DNA of 8,713 bases from Clostridia bacterium (GTDB lineage: Bacteria; Bacillota; Clostridia; TANB77; CAG-508). Both the position numbers and the translations under genes were made by a program. The DNA is taken from contig JAAVZQ010000074.1 of NCBI GenBank assembly GCA_022791735.1, forward strand, positions 1 to 8,713. Reading direction: 5' to 3'. Under the pieces are notes generated by a model. The model did not search any database, was not told the origin of the DNA, and saw only the letters and a program-made list of their open reading frames with translations. Below, one piece after another: positions 8,568 to 8,713 of the stretch. Numbering within the stretch: the stretch's first letter is position 1; each line of letters starts with the position of its first letter.

Positions 8568-8596
8568 ATTGTATCACATTTTTAGAAGGATTTCAA
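8568..8596 (-). promoter_or_regulatory. Sigma-A-type promoter of the ATPase gene
   Basis: Minus strand: -35 TTGAAA (8591-8596), exactly 17 bases, -10 TACAAT (8568-8573). The -10 box lies only 19 bases before the ATG, so the mRNA leader must be very short, with AGAGGT (8556-8561) within it. The spacer contains the first copy of a repeated 14-mer, pointing to repression at this promoter. Confidence 0.75.
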
Positions 8597-8653
8597 GTAT
8601 GTATTTTCACATTTTTAGAAAGTTTTATGTGGTATAAAATCACATTTTTAGAA
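8574..8653. repeat. Three direct repeats of a 14-bp motif at exact 33-bp spacing, probable operators
   Basis: TCACATTTTTAGAA occurs perfectly at 8574-8587, 8607-8620 and 8640-8653 (TTCTAAAAATGTGA on the minus strand). The start-to-start distance is 33 bases both times, about three helical turns, so all copies face the same side of the DNA. The 19 bases between copies are not conserved. Copy one fits wholly inside the promoter spacer of the ATPase gene; copies two and three lie upstream. Cooperative binding by a regulator, possibly the ATPase itself, is inference. Confidence 0.75.
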
Positions 8654-8713
8654 ATTGCAGTATGGTTTGGAACATCGGAAACGGACTTAGAAGAAACAAC
8701 ATTAACAGCAGAA
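8627..8713. other. Window edge, possible fragment of another gene on either strand
   Basis: Beyond the last repeat the base composition shifts to somewhat higher G+C. The plus strand has an open frame from ATG 8627 to the edge, ending FGTSETDLEETTLTAE. The minus strand also has an open frame entering from the edge and stopping within the repeat region. Neither has a recognisable domain or ribosome site, so no gene is called. Confidence 0.2.

Noticed and set aside
8574..8653. CRISPR array
   Set aside because: There are only three 14-bp repeats with 19-bp intervals, one overlapping a promoter spacer, and no cas genes.
8565..8713. Plus-strand peptide with an 11-residue repeat (TFLE) through the 33-bp repeats
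   Set aside because: The 33-bp period is a multiple of three, so the frame repeats automatically. Only the 14-mer is conserved at DNA level, and one copy lies in a promoter spacer.

Overview
This is an AT-rich window of clear Bacillota type (Clostridia or a related uncultured gut lineage). Clues are strong AGGAGG ribosome sites, canonical sigma-A promoters, a tightly packed minus-strand cell-wall operon, a meso-DAP-type MurE and a YfhO-family membrane protein. Everything recognisable is on the minus strand. No single gene fixes the genus.

Layout, in transcription order (right to left): a DUF4143-type AAA ATPase (8548-7211) with its own promoter and three 33-bp-spaced operator-like repeats; a 199-bp gap holding the operon promoter; then murE (7011-5535), mraY (5532-4578), a ~208-bp GC-rich element with terminal inverted repeats inserted in the operon, ftsW/spoVE (4339-3183), murG (3172-2043) and the first ~680 codons of a YfhO-family protein that leaves the window. 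MurE adds the third residue to the UDP-MurNAc peptide, MraY makes lipid I, MurG makes lipid II, and the SEDS protein FtsW/SpoVE polymerises it. murF and murD, usual members of this cluster, are absent from the window.

The main observation is that all five operon genes look shattered by frameshifts, yet the breaks obey one rule. There are 16, and each is an in-frame CGG codon. Skipping the C (reading CGGN as glycine) restores a full-length protein of normal size with a family-typical glycine at the site. I find no in-frame CGG read as arginine. About a dozen out-of-frame CGG triplets in the same genes cause no shift, and CGG on the other strand causes none. CGA, CGC, CGT, AGA and AGG behave as ordinary arginine codons. 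This looks like a pervasive +1 frameshift or quadruplet CGGN=Gly decoding system rather than decay or random sequencing error, although a long-read artefact must be excluded first. The ATPase has no in-frame CGG and reads straight through.
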